The notes beneath the pieces were generated by a model. That model did no database searches. It saw only the letters and a program-made list of their open reading frames with translations, and was not told the origin of the DNA. Position numbers and translations under genes: made by a program. Positions 21,347 to 31,372 of a DNA stretch of 64,000 bases are shown one piece after another; positions within the stretch are counted from its first letter, which is position 1; each line of letters opens with the position of its first letter. The stretch is from Morganella morganii H1r. GTDB taxonomy: Bacteria > Pseudomonadota > Gammaproteobacteria > Enterobacterales > Enterobacteriaceae. The DNA lies in contig NZ_AYMP01000021.1 in assembly GCF_000633515.1 (NCBI RefSeq), forward strand, positions 25,299 to 89,298, in the 5' to 3' direction.

Positions 21347-22276
21347 TTACCGGTAAAGGTTATATCCCAGTGCGGCGGCAACCGACGCCACCATTTTCTG
21401 GCCTCTGACGCTGTTTCCGTCATCATCCAGCGGCGGTGAAAATGCCGCGATACCCATCACACCCGGTACCACTGCGAGGATCCCCCCGCCGACCCCGCTT
21501 TTGCCCGGTAACCCGACCGTGTATGCCCAGTCACCGGAGCGGCCATACAGCCCTTCCATGGTCATTTCCGCCAGGACAAACGGAGTATGCGCCGGATTCA
21601 GCACCTGCTCACCGGTTACCGGATTTTTGCCGTGTCCGGCCAGTGTCGCCCCCATTGTGGCCAGCTCTTTGGTGGTCAGCAGTGTGGAGCACTGACGGGT
21701 ATACACATCACAGGCCTCCATCGGATCACAATAGAGGTTTTGAGCCGCATAAAGCAACCAGGATATGCCCCGGTTATGGAAATTGGTGGTCTGCTCCGAC
21801 TGATTCAGTTCATCCGACAGTGCAATATTCTCCGACCCGAGACGGCGTTGCATCGTCAGGATGCGCTGCCAGCGTTCATCAGCGGTTTTTGCGGTTACCG
21901 CACTGACGGTCGCTATCGCACCGGCGTTCACCAGCGGCGACAACGGCTTGTCGTTATGCAGTTCCAGCGCCATCACTGAGTTAAACGGCAGCCCGGTCGG
22001 ATCGGCACCAATCTGATCCTGAACGGCCTGCGGGCCGATATCCTCCAGCGCCAGTGCCAGCGTGCAGACTTTGGAAATTGACTCAATGGCAAACCGGTAA
22101 TCAGCATCACCACTGCTGATCACATCGCCCTGCACAGTGACTACCGCAACTGCCGCCAGGTCGGACGGAATATTGGCCAGGAACGGAATATAGTCCGCAT
22201 TCGCACCGCCGGGAGCCTGATGAAACTGCTGCCAGGCATTGGTCACCGCCTGCTTGATTGCTGTTAAATCTGTCAT
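21347..22276 (-). CDS. glsA: Glutaminase
   Basis: A 309-residue serine-dependent glutaminase (E. coli YbaS and YneH are 308-310). The catalytic SxxK motif is at residues 66-69 in AIESISKVC, and the fold is beta-lactamase-like; NAGAIATVSAV, YSRQ-like CDVYTRQCS and GKSGVGGGILAVVPG are conserved elements. It converts glutamine to glutamate and ammonia. The start ATG overlaps the gadC stop by four bases. In E. coli the ammonia from glutaminase neutralises acid directly and the GadC antiporter brings in glutamine, so operon linkage with gadB and gadC fits an acid-resistance role. Confidence 0.95.
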   Translation of the reverse strand: MTDLTAIKQAVTNAWQQFHQAPGGANADYIPFLANIPSDLAAVAVVTVQGDVISSGDADYRFAIESISKVCTLALALEDIGPQAVQDQIGADPTGLPFNSVMALELHNDKPLSPLVNAGAIATVSAVTAKTADERWQRILTMQRRLGSENIALSDELNQSEQTTNFHNRGISWLLYAAQNLYCDPMEACDVYTRQCSTLLTTKELATMGATLAGHGKNPVTGEQVLNPAHTPFVLAEMTMEGLYGRSGDWAYTVGLPGKSGVGGGILAVVPGVMGIAAFSPPLDDDGNSVRGQKMVASVAAALGYNLYR

Positions 22277-23754
22277 GATGCTTTTCCTTTGTTTTCCCAT
22301 GTAAACGGTGCGAAATCACTGTCCGGATCACGCCAGCCTGGTTTACGGATCTGATAAACAACAAACGGAAGAAGAACGAACAGAACGGTCAGTCCGATCA
22401 GCGCCCCCACATACACTTCCGGGCTGCCGACCGCAATCTGTGCCGGCGGGATAAAGCTGAACAGAAACGCGGTTAATGAACCGAGCAGCCCCATACCGCC
22501 GAGGATAATCATCCCCGCATTACCACCCGGAATACGGTACGGGCGGGCACGCTGCGGCTGACTGAAGCGCAGGTAAATTGCGGCGCTGAACATCAGCATA
22601 TACATAATCAGATAGAGAATAACCGTCAGCTGACTGAGGATCTGATAGGCCGCCTGTACGGACGGCAGCACCACAAACAGCACCGCCAGCAGAGAGACCA
22701 GCACAGCCTGCACCAGCAGGATATGTGTTGCCATCCCGTTCTTGTTGGTATGCTGGAACCAGTGCGGCAGGTAACCTGCTTTCGCCACTTCCAGAAGACC
22801 GGAGGACGGCCCGGCAACCCAGGTCACGACACTCGCCAGCACGCCGATAGCCAGCATGACGGCAACAATCGGCCCCATCCACGGAATGTGTGCCCATTTG
22901 AACATGTCATCGTAAGCCACCAGCAGGCTCTGAGTCAGGCTGATATCGGACTGAGGGATAATGAAGGCGATCGCCAGTGTGCCCAGCACAAAGATAGCCA
23001 CCGTACCCGCCGCAGCCAGAATGATGGCTTTCGGGTAGTTTTTGGTTGGGTTATCAATGTCTTTCACGTGAATGGCGTTCATTTCCATCCCAGCGTAAAA
23101 CAGGAAAATACTGGCCGCCAGCACAATGTTATCGAAATTTGAGAAATCCGGCAGAACCTGATCCCACGCCAGGTCAATCTGCGGCGTCTGGCCGCTGAAC
23201 AGATAGGAGAAACCGAGTACAATCAGAATGATCGCCGGAACAATCGTCCCGATAATCCCGCCCCATTTTGATACCCGGGCAAATGCGCCGACCCCTTTAA
23301 AGGCAATAAACGTTGCCAGCCAGTAAATAAACAGGACAACACCGAGCACAAAGAATTTATTAGCCGCCAGCGCTTCATCAAATGCCTGATGCGGATTGAT
23401 AAAGGCGAGTGATACCGCCCCGAATGTCAGCCCGGTCGGGAACCAGACCGTCACCTCAATCCACAGCATTGCCATCGCCAGAAATGCCAGACGCGGCCCG
23501 AAAGCCTCGCCGACCCAGCGGAACACCCCGCCTTTCTCCGACCAGCCGGTAGCCAGTTCAGCGGCAACCAGAGAGACGGGGATCAGAAAGAACACCGCCG
23601 CAAACAGATAATAGAAAATCGCACTGAGACCGTATTCCGCTTCGGCAGGCAAACCACGCAGGCTCACCACCGCCACAATATTCATGACGATAAGTGTGCC
23701 GACAGTCAGTTTGGCTGCACCGGAAGACGGTTTTTTGGTTGAAGTATCAGTCAT
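22273..23754 (-). CDS. gadC: Glutamate/gamma-aminobutyrate antiporter GadC
   Basis: A 493-residue APC-family antiporter (E. coli 511) with about 12 membrane segments. The first helices include MNIVAVVSLRGLPAEAEYGLSA, diagnostic of GadC. The C-terminal tail, about residues 465-493 with WRDPDSDFAPFTW, corresponds to the C-plug that closes the channel at neutral pH in E. coli. It swaps external glutamate (or glutamine) for internal GABA and so removes protons with GadB. It lies 67 bases after gadB, separated by a strong hairpin, and overlaps glsA. Confidence 0.95.
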   Translation of the reverse strand: MTDTSTKKPSSGAAKLTVGTLIVMNIVAVVSLRGLPAEAEYGLSAIFYYLFAAVFFLIPVSLVAAELATGWSEKGGVFRWVGEAFGPRLAFLAMAMLWIEVTVWFPTGLTFGAVSLAFINPHQAFDEALAANKFFVLGVVLFIYWLATFIAFKGVGAFARVSKWGGIIGTIVPAIILIVLGFSYLFSGQTPQIDLAWDQVLPDFSNFDNIVLAASIFLFYAGMEMNAIHVKDIDNPTKNYPKAIILAAAGTVAIFVLGTLAIAFIIPQSDISLTQSLLVAYDDMFKWAHIPWMGPIVAVMLAIGVLASVVTWVAGPSSGLLEVAKAGYLPHWFQHTNKNGMATHILLVQAVLVSLLAVLFVVLPSVQAAYQILSQLTVILYLIMYMLMFSAAIYLRFSQPQRARPYRIPGGNAGMIILGGMGLLGSLTAFLFSFIPPAQIAVGSPEVYVGALIGLTVLFVLLPFVVYQIRKPGWRDPDSDFAPFTWENKGKAS

Positions 23755-23784
23755 AAAAGCACCCCGGAGGATAATGAGTGAGAG

Positions 23785-23811
23785 CCTCCGGCTGCGGATG
23801 CCAGCCGGAGG
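23785..23811 (-). other. Intercistronic hairpin between gadB and gadC
   Basis: CCTCCGGCTG and CAGCCGGAGG pair perfectly around a seven-base loop, a few bases after the gadB stop. No U-run follows. It may lower gadC expression relative to gadB or protect the gadB message from exonucleases. Confidence 0.55.
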
Positions 23812-23821
23812 TCGTTGTTAA

Positions 23822-25204
23822 TTAACCGTGATGGAAGGTTGCTTTAGCCGTGGAGTTCACCACCGGATTTTGCCTGAAGTGATCGATAGCCCGCTTGATA
23901 TCATCCAGCAGCAGTGCGGCCAGGTCACGGCTGACACCGTGGCGGACCATAATACGCTGAACAACAGTTTTCTCTCTGTCCGCAGGAAGCGGATACGAGG
24001 CTATCAGCCAGCCGCGTGTGCGGATGCGGTCGGAAAGATCGTACAGATTAAACTGTGTTACGCCAGGTTTCAGCTTGTAAGCCACCGCCGGCAGTGCGCC
24101 GCGGCCGTCATACACCAGGTCGAAAACCCCCAGCTTATTCAGTTCATCCGCAAGCCATTGCGCAGTATCTGCACACGCCTGCTGAATTTTGGTATAACCG
24201 GCTCGTCCCAGACGCAGGAAGTTATAATACTGTGCAATGATTTGCCCGCCGGGACGGGAAAAATTCAGTGCAAATGTCGGCATATTGCCGCCGAGATAAT
24301 CGACATTGAAAACCAGCTCTTCCGGCAGGTCTTCTTTGCTGCGCCAGACCACCCAGCCGACACCCAGCGGTGACAGGCCGTATTTGTGTCCGGAGCTGTT
24401 AATGGATTTCACCCGCTCAATCCGGAAATCCCACACCAGTTCCGGCTGGATAAACGGCGCGATAAACCCGCCGCTGGCACCGTCAACATGCAGCGGAATA
24501 TCAAGACCGGTATCCCGTTGTATTGCATCCAGTTCTTTTGCCAGTTCCGCCACCGGCTCATAAATCCCGGTAAACGTCACCCCCAGTGTTGCCACCACGC
24601 CGATGGTGTTTTCATCGCAATATTTGCGCAGATCAGACGGCTGCATACCGAGGGCATCACCTTCCAGCGGGATCTGACGCAGTTCAACATCAAAATAGCG
24701 GGCAAATTTTTCCCAGCACACCTGTACCGGGCCGGTTACCAGGTTCGGTTTACCGGTCTCTTTCCCCTGTTTTTCGCGGTTTTTACGCCAGCGCCATTTC
24801 ATTGCCAGCCCGCCGAGCATTGCTGCCTCACTGGAGCCGGTGGTAGAGCAGCCGATGGTTTCCTGTGCCTGCGGGGAATTCCACAGGTCAGCAATAATAT
24901 GCACGCAGCGGCTTTCAATTTCAGCGGTTTGCGGATATTCGTCTTTGTCGATCATGTTTTTATCGACACTGTCTGTCATCAGCTGTTTGACTTCATCCTC
25001 AACCCAGGTTGTACAAAATGTCGCCAGATTCTGACGTGAGTTACCATCCAGCAGTAATTCATCGCGGACCACACTGTAAATAATCCGCGGGTCACTGCTG
25101 TCTTCCGGCATTTTGTATTTAGGGAGTTTTGCATCCGAGTCCGTTGATGCGTAAATATCAATAAATTCTGAACTATTTTTACCTTTCACCGCATGAAGAG
25201 ACAT
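23822..25204 (-). CDS. gadB: Glutamate decarboxylase
   Basis: A 460-residue PLP enzyme (E. coli GadB 466). The PLP lysine is K274 in [14 protein letters not shown] and the cofactor-binding aspartate lies in LHVDGASGG (about 239-246). It turns glutamate plus a proton into GABA and CO2, the core of acid-resistance system 2. The C-terminus ends ATFHHG, keeping histidines in the tail that in E. coli folds over the active site at neutral pH. It heads the gadB-gadC-glsA unit. A purine-rich GGAGG ribosome site precedes the ATG. Confidence 0.97.
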   Translation of the reverse strand: MSLHAVKGKNSSEFIDIYASTDSDAKLPKYKMPEDSSDPRIIYSVVRDELLLDGNSRQNLATFCTTWVEDEVKQLMTDSVDKNMIDKDEYPQTAEIESRCVHIIADLWNSPQAQETIGCSTTGSSEAAMLGGLAMKWRWRKNREKQGKETGKPNLVTGPVQVCWEKFARYFDVELRQIPLEGDALGMQPSDLRKYCDENTIGVVATLGVTFTGIYEPVAELAKELDAIQRDTGLDIPLHVDGASGGFIAPFIQPELVWDFRIERVKSINSSGHKYGLSPLGVGWVVWRSKEDLPEELVFNVDYLGGNMPTFALNFSRPGGQIIAQYYNFLRLGRAGYTKIQQACADTAQWLADELNKLGVFDLVYDGRGALPAVAYKLKPGVTQFNLYDLSDRIRTRGWLIASYPLPADREKTVVQRIMVRHGVSRDLAALLLDDIKRAIDHFRQNPVVNSTAKATFHHG

Positions 25205-26020
25205 AAAACCTCCTTCTCAGATCACTTATTGATAGTTAAAATTAATTAACTCTATTGTTATCCTGCTCGCGGATAATGGCGGGAACACAGAGAAACACCC
25301 GCTTAAAACCGTGCGTTCAGTGAAGTAACTTATGTATATTAGCTTATGAAATACACAATTTTCAAATCTGTAAAATGAGTTAATATTTACAATTTCTTAT
25401 GTTATTCGTCTTTTTTCGATAGTAATAAATAAATAGAACTGATTAAAAATCAGGATTAACACAAAAGAAACATTTATTTATTACGTTACGTTTTTGTGAA
25501 ATTAATACATCTTTATATAAACACGTCACAGAATAAAATTAATAAAAAAAGAATGAATGACCGGAAAAATAGTGTAATAAGGATGATCATAGATTGGTGT
25601 CTTTTTTTCCTACCCGAATCAAGCTACTTTTACAAAATCGGGAATCACAGACAAAAAAGCAGGAAAGATACAGATATAGCCGGTCATTTAAAACATACCG
25701 CTGAATATAAACACGATGCCAGGTTGTTTGGCTGGTAACCCGGATTTTAGTTTTCATAAAGAATAAATAAACGCTATAAAACGGTACCGGAAATGTACAA
25801 CACATTATATGTACAGTTTTAACAGGAAAATAAAAAAGGGAGAGGAATAAAGTGTTACCGGCACATTTTGTGCAAATAACAAACAATAAACGGAATGTAA
25901 CTATAATCCCGGCAATATAGGTCTGATATCTGTTTTTCAACCGTAAAAAACACATTCAGACTGTTGTTTAACCGGTTTAGTCAGTAAGAAGATGCTGATA
26001 CTGCAAAAAAAGCAAAACAC
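25205..26020. other. AT-rich gap between gadB and asd
   Basis: About 800 bases without a convincing gene. It is markedly AT-rich and should hold the gadB promoter near its left end. Two short open frames (plus 25496-25738, minus 25587-25955) overlap each other, have poor ribosome sites and no recognisable content. H-NS binding would be expected for such DNA, but that is not visible. Confidence 0.5.
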
Positions 26021-26063
26021 AAATAAAAAAAATGACTCATGTGAAAAAACCAACACATGAGTC
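26021..26063 (-). terminator. asd terminator
   Basis: A perfect ten-base-pair stem (GACTCATGTG and CACATGAGTC, loop ten bases) is followed on the minus strand by ATTTTTTTTATTT. It sits 31 bases after the asd stop and is a strong rho-independent terminator. Confidence 0.92.
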
Positions 26064-26094
26064 TGAATTTACACTAAATATCAGATTATTATTA

Positions 26095-27204
26095 TTATTT
26101 TAATAAAATATTCAGCATTCTGCGTAACGGCTCTGCAGCCCCCCACAGAAGCTGGTCACCCACCGTGAATGCTGAGATATAATCCGGCCCCATATTCAGT
26201 TTACGGATACGCCCGACCGGTGTTTTCAGTGTGCCGGTAACCGCCGCCGGGGTCAGTTCACGCACGGTAATATCGCGATCATTCGGCACCACACGCACCC
26301 ACTCATTATGGGCAGCCAGCAGAGACTCAATCTCCGCAACCGGCAGATCTTTCTTCAGTTTCAGGGTAAATGCCTGGCTGTGGCAGCGCAGTGCGCCGAT
26401 ACGGACACACAGGCCATCCACCGGAATAATATTCTGGCCACGGGACAGGATTTTGTTGGTTTCTGCCTGCCCTTTCCATTCTTCACGGCTCTGGCCGTTA
26501 TCCAGCTGCTTATCAATCCACGGGATCAGGCTCCCGGCCAGCGGTACGCCGAACTGTTCTGCCGGTAATGCCCCGCTGCGGGTAAACTCAGTGACTTTGC
26601 GTTCAATATCCAGAATCGCGGAAGCCGGGTCCTGTAACTCTTTCACCACATGGGCGTTCAGTGCCCCCATCTGTACCAGCAGCTCACGCATATGGCGCGC
26701 GCCGGCACCGGATGCCGCCTGGTAGGTCGCCACAGAAGCCCACTCCACCAGATCCGCCTCAAACAGGCCGCCCAGTGACATCAGCATCAGGCTGACCGTA
26801 CAGTTACCGCCGACAAATGTTTTAATCCCGCGGTTCAGCCCTTCTTCTATATGCTTACCGTTCACCGGGTCGAGAATAATGATAGCGTCATCATTCATCC
26901 GCAGTGCTGATGCCGCATCAATCCAGTAACCATCCCAGCCGCTCTGACGCAGCTTCGGATAGACGTCATTGGTGTAATCGCCGCCCTGACAGCTGATAAT
27001 AATGTCGAGTGAGCGCAGTGCGTCAATATCAAATGCATCCTGTAACGTACTGCGGTGCCCGCCGAATGACGGCGCTTCCCCGCCGCTCTGCGAGGTTGAG
27101 AAAAATACCGGACGGATCCCGTCAAAATCCCGCTCTTCTGTCATGCGCTGCATCAGCACCGACCCCACCATCCCGCGCCAGCCGGCAAATCCCACATTTT
27201 TCAT
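26095..27204 (-). CDS. asd: Aspartate-semialdehyde dehydrogenase
   Basis: A 369-residue enzyme (E. coli 367) of lysine, threonine, methionine and diaminopimelate synthesis; it reduces aspartyl phosphate with NADPH. The start [15 protein letters not shown] carries the NADP-binding GxxGxxG-like motif. The catalytic cysteine is C135 in [11 protein letters not shown]. The frame extends eight codons upstream, but this start matches E. coli and is preceded by AAAGGAAAC. It is monocistronic, with its own terminator. Confidence 0.98.
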   Translation of the reverse strand: MKNVGFAGWRGMVGSVLMQRMTEERDFDGIRPVFFSTSQSGGEAPSFGGHRSTLQDAFDIDALRSLDIIISCQGGDYTNDVYPKLRQSGWDGYWIDAASALRMNDDAIIILDPVNGKHIEEGLNRGIKTFVGGNCTVSLMLMSLGGLFEADLVEWASVATYQAASGAGARHMRELLVQMGALNAHVVKELQDPASAILDIERKVTEFTRSGALPAEQFGVPLAGSLIPWIDKQLDNGQSREEWKGQAETNKILSRGQNIIPVDGLCVRIGALRCHSQAFTLKLKKDLPVAEIESLLAAHNEWVRVVPNDRDITVRELTPAAVTGTLKTPVGRIRKLNMGPDYISAFTVGDQLLWGAAEPLRRMLNILLK

Positions 27205-27407
27205 CGTGATGTTTCCTTTTATTCTCATCTGAACTGCGTTTGCAATACACTTAACCTGACAAAATATGAATAACGGTGCAAGTGAATTTATTGATGATCC
27301 CCCGCTGTTCAGAAGCCGGACTTATATCAGGCAGCGGGTTCTCATCCGGCCGCCGGTGCTTTATGCTGGGGATAACACAACAGTGATCAGAACAGGGCGG
27401 AATCATC

Positions 27408-28319
27408 ATGTATTACGGTTTTGATATGGGCGGGACAAAAATTGAGCTTGCCGTTTTTAATGAAGCACTGGAACCGGTCTGGCAAAAGCGTATCGCAACA
27501 CCGAAAGAGAGCTACGCCGCGCTGCTTGAGGCATTCCGGCAGCTGACAGAACAGGCGGATACCGAACTCGGATGCAAAGGAAAAATCGGCATCGGCGTTC
27601 CCGGTATTGTGAATCATGAAAAAGGAACGGTATTTACCACCAATGTGCCCGCCGCACAGTATCAGCCGCTGCGCCGTGATCTGGAAACGATACTGCAGCG
27701 CCCGGTAAAAATTGAAAATGACGCCAACTGCTTTGCACTCTCCGAAGCCTGGGATCCGGCATTCCGCCACTACCCGACAGTACTGGGACTGATCCTCGGC
27801 ACCGGTGTCGGCGGCGGCTTTGTGATTAACGGCACCGTGTTACCGGGGAAAAACGGGATTGCCGGTGAAATCGGCCACATCAATATGACACTGGAAGGGG
27901 ATAAACTTCTCGGCCATCAGGTTCCGGAGACCCTCTGCGGCTGCGGAAAAACCGGCTGTTTTGAAACCTATCTTTCCGGCCCGGGATTTGAGCGGATTTT
28001 CACGGCATTTTACGGTGAAAAACTCAGTGCGGTTGATATTATCACCCGTTACTACGATGGTGAGCATAATGCAAAATTGCACGTTGAGCGGTATATGTCG
28101 CTGCTCGCACACTATCTGGGGAATGTACTGAGTGTCTTTGATCCTGATTTACTGGTGATCGGCGGCGGATTATCACAATTTGAGGAGATTTACCGCCTGC
28201 TGCCGGAATACCTGCCGCAGTACCTCTACGGTGTTGCCTCACTGCCTGCTATTCATAAAGCCCGTTACGGCGATTCCGGCGGCGCCCGGGGAGCGGCCTG
28301 TCTCAATTTTTCTGCCTGA
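27408..28319 (+). CDS. nagK: N-acetyl-D-glucosamine kinase
   Basis: A 303-residue ROK-family sugar kinase, exactly the E. coli NagK length. The ATP motif is YGFDMGGTKIEL at the N-terminus, the catalytic region AEIGHINM-like GEIGHINMTLEG, and the ROK zinc site CGCGKTGCFETY near residue 180. It phosphorylates GlcNAc recovered from cell-wall turnover. ANDANCFALSEAW-type NDANCFALSEAWDP is also conserved with E. coli. The gene stands alone between asd and the candidate effector locus. Confidence 0.93.
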   Translation: MYYGFDMGGTKIELAVFNEALEPVWQKRIATPKESYAALLEAFRQLTEQADTELGCKGKIGIGVPGIVNHEKGTVFTTNVPAAQYQPLRRDLETILQRPVKIENDANCFALSEAWDPAFRHYPTVLGLILGTGVGGGFVINGTVLPGKNGIAGEIGHINMTLEGDKLLGHQVPETLCGCGKTGCFETYLSGPGFERIFTAFYGEKLSAVDIITRYYDGEHNAKLHVERYMSLLAHYLGNVLSVFDPDLLVIGGGLSQFEEIYRLLPEYLPQYLYGVASLPAIHKARYGDSGGARGAACLNFSA

Positions 28320-28525
28320 TAAACACTTATTTACTGCCTGCAGTATCGTTACCCGGAGTCGCTTCACAACCAGTTATCTAAGCTCTCAGGTTTTCATCTT
28401 ATAGTTTATGTTTGGTATTCGGTCTATTAATAAGAGGAGACTGAGTTAATTCCCGGCTGCTTACCGAAATCTAAGGTTTCGTCAGGAAAATATACTTTTT
28501 ACATAGTTAGCTATTCCGGATCACC

Positions 28526-28948
28526 ATGCATCAGAAAATAACAGACTCCCGCTTACACCAAATAGCCCCGGAGTTGGGATCACGGCCCGGCTTCGAAGGG
28601 CTGACTTTTGACGAAGGTTGTCTTACTTTTACGTTTGGGGAGACCGTTGTCCTGGTTGAAGAGGTACGTGAGGGTTTCGTACTGACCGGATTTGTGGATT
28701 CGCTTCCGGATGAAACTTCAGAACGGCTGCTTGCGGCTTGCCTGATATCCAACCTCAACGCAGTTAAGTCAGATTTCCCCGTAATCTCCGTTGAGGAAAC
28801 GACAAGATCGCTGATATTACAACGGTGGTCTCATGCCGGGACTGCAGAGGAACTCATCGCCGCAATGGAACAGTTCTCCGGGCAGATCAGACGGGCACGT
28901 GATTCCGTATGCCGGTTCAGTGAAAAAATTGACACGAAAAGGCTGTGA
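28526..28948 (+). CDS. CesT-like type III secretion chaperone
   Basis: A 140-residue acidic protein with the layout of class I type III chaperones: an N-terminal helix, a beta-sheet (LTFDEGCLTFTFGETVVLVE, then GFVLTGFVDSLP), the central helix SERLLAACLISNLNAV that resembles the LLLLLxxN dimer helix of CesT/SycT proteins, a second sheet (TTRSLILQRW) and a C-terminal helix (ELIAAMEQFSGQIRRARDSV). Such dimers bind the N-terminus of one effector and keep it ready for export. The 713-residue gene begins six bases downstream, the normal chaperone-effector arrangement. No T3SS structural genes are in the window. Confidence 0.78.
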   Translation: MHQKITDSRLHQIAPELGSRPGFEGLTFDEGCLTFTFGETVVLVEEVREGFVLTGFVDSLPDETSERLLAACLISNLNAVKSDFPVISVEETTRSLILQRWSHAGTAEELIAAMEQFSGQIRRARDSVCRFSEKIDTKRL

Positions 28949-28954
28949 ATTGAT

Positions 28955-31096
28955 ATGACTGCTTTACTCTCGTCTATTCCTGCCAGCCCTTCAGTCCGGC
29001 TGAGCACAACATCATCAAAGCAGCTGAATGAATCAGGTGTTATTGCAACGCCCTATTCCATCGGCGGAAAGATTCTCTCGTATCTGGCGGGGATCCCGAT
29101 CTTCCGGCATTGCGCGTTTTCCAGGCACGAATTGCATCACAACGAGGAAGCCAACGCCGCGTTCATCAATGCAATCCGTGACGGACTTGGCGAATACGAG
29201 GCTGAGTCTGCGCGTCTCCTGCTTGGACTTCACTGTAAACCGGGGCGGGTCATCAATGGCTTAACAGCCCATACAATACTTACCTGCATTGGTGCAAACC
29301 AGCAACAGTTAGCCCTCAGCAAGCAGGCAATTGAGCCCATCATGCCAGATCCGGTGGTGCAACGGACCACTCTTGAAGTAATCAGTCATCGCGAGGTTGA
29401 AGCTCACAATGGGTTATCTGATGAACCCCCCTCCGTCGCCGGGCTTTGCTGTTTGCTCACCAGAAACGTGTCAGATACAGATGTCCTGCTCATGCGAACG
29501 ACCATGACGGGAAGCGCTCTCTATCTGGAAAAAAAGGACAAAGTCACAGCAACGCCGGCGTTACGCGAGCGCGAAACCAACGCAACTAACTATATCAATA
29601 CGTGCCCGGCTTTCAAACCTTATCTCAAAGAGCTGTGCGGGAATTCCGGTGTGACGGCAGCTGATCTGCGGAGAATGTCAACATCCGCATTCGAAAACGA
29701 GTTAAAAAGTAAATATCGTGCACTAGGGCCATCAATGGCGTCACGGGACGAAATTTGCCGGACACCGACAGAAGTGACCATACATTGGATCAGCATGTTG
29801 CAGGAAGCAATGACCACAACAACAGACGAATCCGCCAGAAGCTTAATAACGGGGTTGCTCAAAGGGCAGCAAACCCGGTGGATGGAACATAACCTGACGA
29901 TTAAAGCTACAACAAATGCATTGCAACGTGACAGCGATGTACTACGCAGTAACGGGCTTTCAGAACTGGCCGATGTTGCTGCCTGCAGACCCGGGAGCGA
30001 TTCAGCTTCTAAATCGAAAAGCCTGCTTGGTCAACTACCGGCTTCCGTGCAGGGTATCCCGCTGACCCGCTTGCACGATAACATTTATGGACGAGTGTTT
30101 GAGTCTCGCTGGATCGCGAACCTGGTAGATAATCCACCGGAAGATATTTTGTCGAACATGCAAAAAATAGGAGGCGGTGTAGCAGACCTGGTGGCTGGTT
30201 TACCTCTGCGTATCCGGCAGAATGTCATCCGTTATCTGCAAAAGCAGGTAGCGAATGATGCCCGCTTCTGGTTTGGAAAAGTAGATAGTATCGATATGCT
30301 TGCCCGGTCAACATGGCCGGGTTCCGATATGCTTCTCCAAAAACTTTTGCGGAGCAACGTAGAAAACGGACAGCAGTGTATCGCTATACCTTATCTTTCA
30401 GTTAAAGTATTCAATGCGTTAAAGAAGTCAGGTATCAACATGGACTGGATATGCAAAACGAATAAAAATTATTCGACACATATACACAAAAATAACGGTC
30501 GGATCAGGGTGAATAATCATAACAGTGTCATACCTGTACCTACGGCAGGTATTACACTCCGTCATCAACCAGCAGCCGTCAGTGAAGTGTGGATGACGAC
30601 GACTAACCGGCCCTCCTTGCAGACTCGTCCGCGAACCGCCAATATTCCCATGCCGGTACAACAAGCGCTATTACATGGTATTCCTTATGCGAACGGTGTT
30701 TCCGGTTCAACAAATATTATGCTGGGCATCATTGCGCACTTGCGGGACGAGGGCAAACACATTGATCCGCAATCAGCATTGCTTGGTATCACCATGTTTC
30801 TGAATTACGACGGAGGTCACTCAATTCATGAGGTTCTCTGGGTCGCCAACCAGTGTGAGCCCAGGCTGAATCTGCAATTGCGTGCATCTCCGCGAAAGCG
30901 AAAAAAGGACAAATCAAAATTCATCTCGAATTACGAAAGCTTCCAAAGCCTATATGCCGCAGCGGAATGCAGGAAGGCAGTAGCTGATTCGTTATCCAAA
31001 GCATGGACGGAAACCATCGAATATTTCCGGAATAATAGCTATTTTACGAAATCCATCAGTAAGGGGGAACTGAGAACGTTCAGTGAGGATACATAA
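28955..31096 (+). CDS. Candidate type III secreted effector, 713 residues
   Basis: I cannot place this protein in a family. The first 30 residues are rich in serine and threonine and low in charge (LLSSIPASPSVRLSTTSSKQ), as in type III signals. It has no Sec signal peptide or clear membrane segment. The most conserved-looking block is near residues 576-630: NGVSGSTNI (580-588), then DGGHSIHEV (619-627), with spaced Gly, Ser, His and Glu as in an enzyme active site. A basic patch, SPRKRKKDKSK, follows at 645-655. The gene starts six bases after a CesT-like chaperone. The role is an inference from this context; it could also be a toxin delivered another way. Confidence 0.65.
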   Translation: MTALLSSIPASPSVRLSTTSSKQLNESGVIATPYSIGGKILSYLAGIPIFRHCAFSRHELHHNEEANAAFINAIRDGLGEYEAESARLLLGLHCKPGRVINGLTAHTILTCIGANQQQLALSKQAIEPIMPDPVVQRTTLEVISHREVEAHNGLSDEPPSVAGLCCLLTRNVSDTDVLLMRTTMTGSALYLEKKDKVTATPALRERETNATNYINTCPAFKPYLKELCGNSGVTAADLRRMSTSAFENELKSKYRALGPSMASRDEICRTPTEVTIHWISMLQEAMTTTTDESARSLITGLLKGQQTRWMEHNLTIKATTNALQRDSDVLRSNGLSELADVAACRPGSDSASKSKSLLGQLPASVQGIPLTRLHDNIYGRVFESRWIANLVDNPPEDILSNMQKIGGGVADLVAGLPLRIRQNVIRYLQKQVANDARFWFGKVDSIDMLARSTWPGSDMLLQKLLRSNVENGQQCIAIPYLSVKVFNALKKSGINMDWICKTNKNYSTHIHKNNGRIRVNNHNSVIPVPTAGITLRHQPAAVSEVWMTTTNRPSLQTRPRTANIPMPVQQALLHGIPYANGVSGSTNIMLGIIAHLRDEGKHIDPQSALLGITMFLNYDGGHSIHEVLWVANQCEPRLNLQLRASPRKRKKDKSKFISNYESFQSLYAAAECRKAVADSLSKAWTETIEYFRNNSYFTKSISKGELRTFSEDT

Positions 31097-31372
31097 TTTA
31101 TTGATAAATAAAACAATAACTATATAAAAAGACTACTGAACTTTGCTTACTGTTCCTTGCTCTCCAAACCCCGTAAATAATAAAAAGAATATCGGCTAAC
31201 TCTTATATTATTTTCCCGGAAAAAGGTTACATTAATCGGTATTAAAAACCGGCTGAATTCGTAAAAATACCGTGTTTATACATAGGAGATTATTCTATCT
31301 GCCCTGTATTACATCAGCCTGAGGGAAATTACGTATTGTTGTGATTTTTTATCTGTTATAAAGGCTAATGTT

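Noticed and set aside
25496..25955. Two overlapping small open frames (plus 25496-25738, minus 25587-25955) in the gadB-asd gap
   Set aside because: Mutually antisense, AT-rich, poor ribosome sites and no recognisable features.
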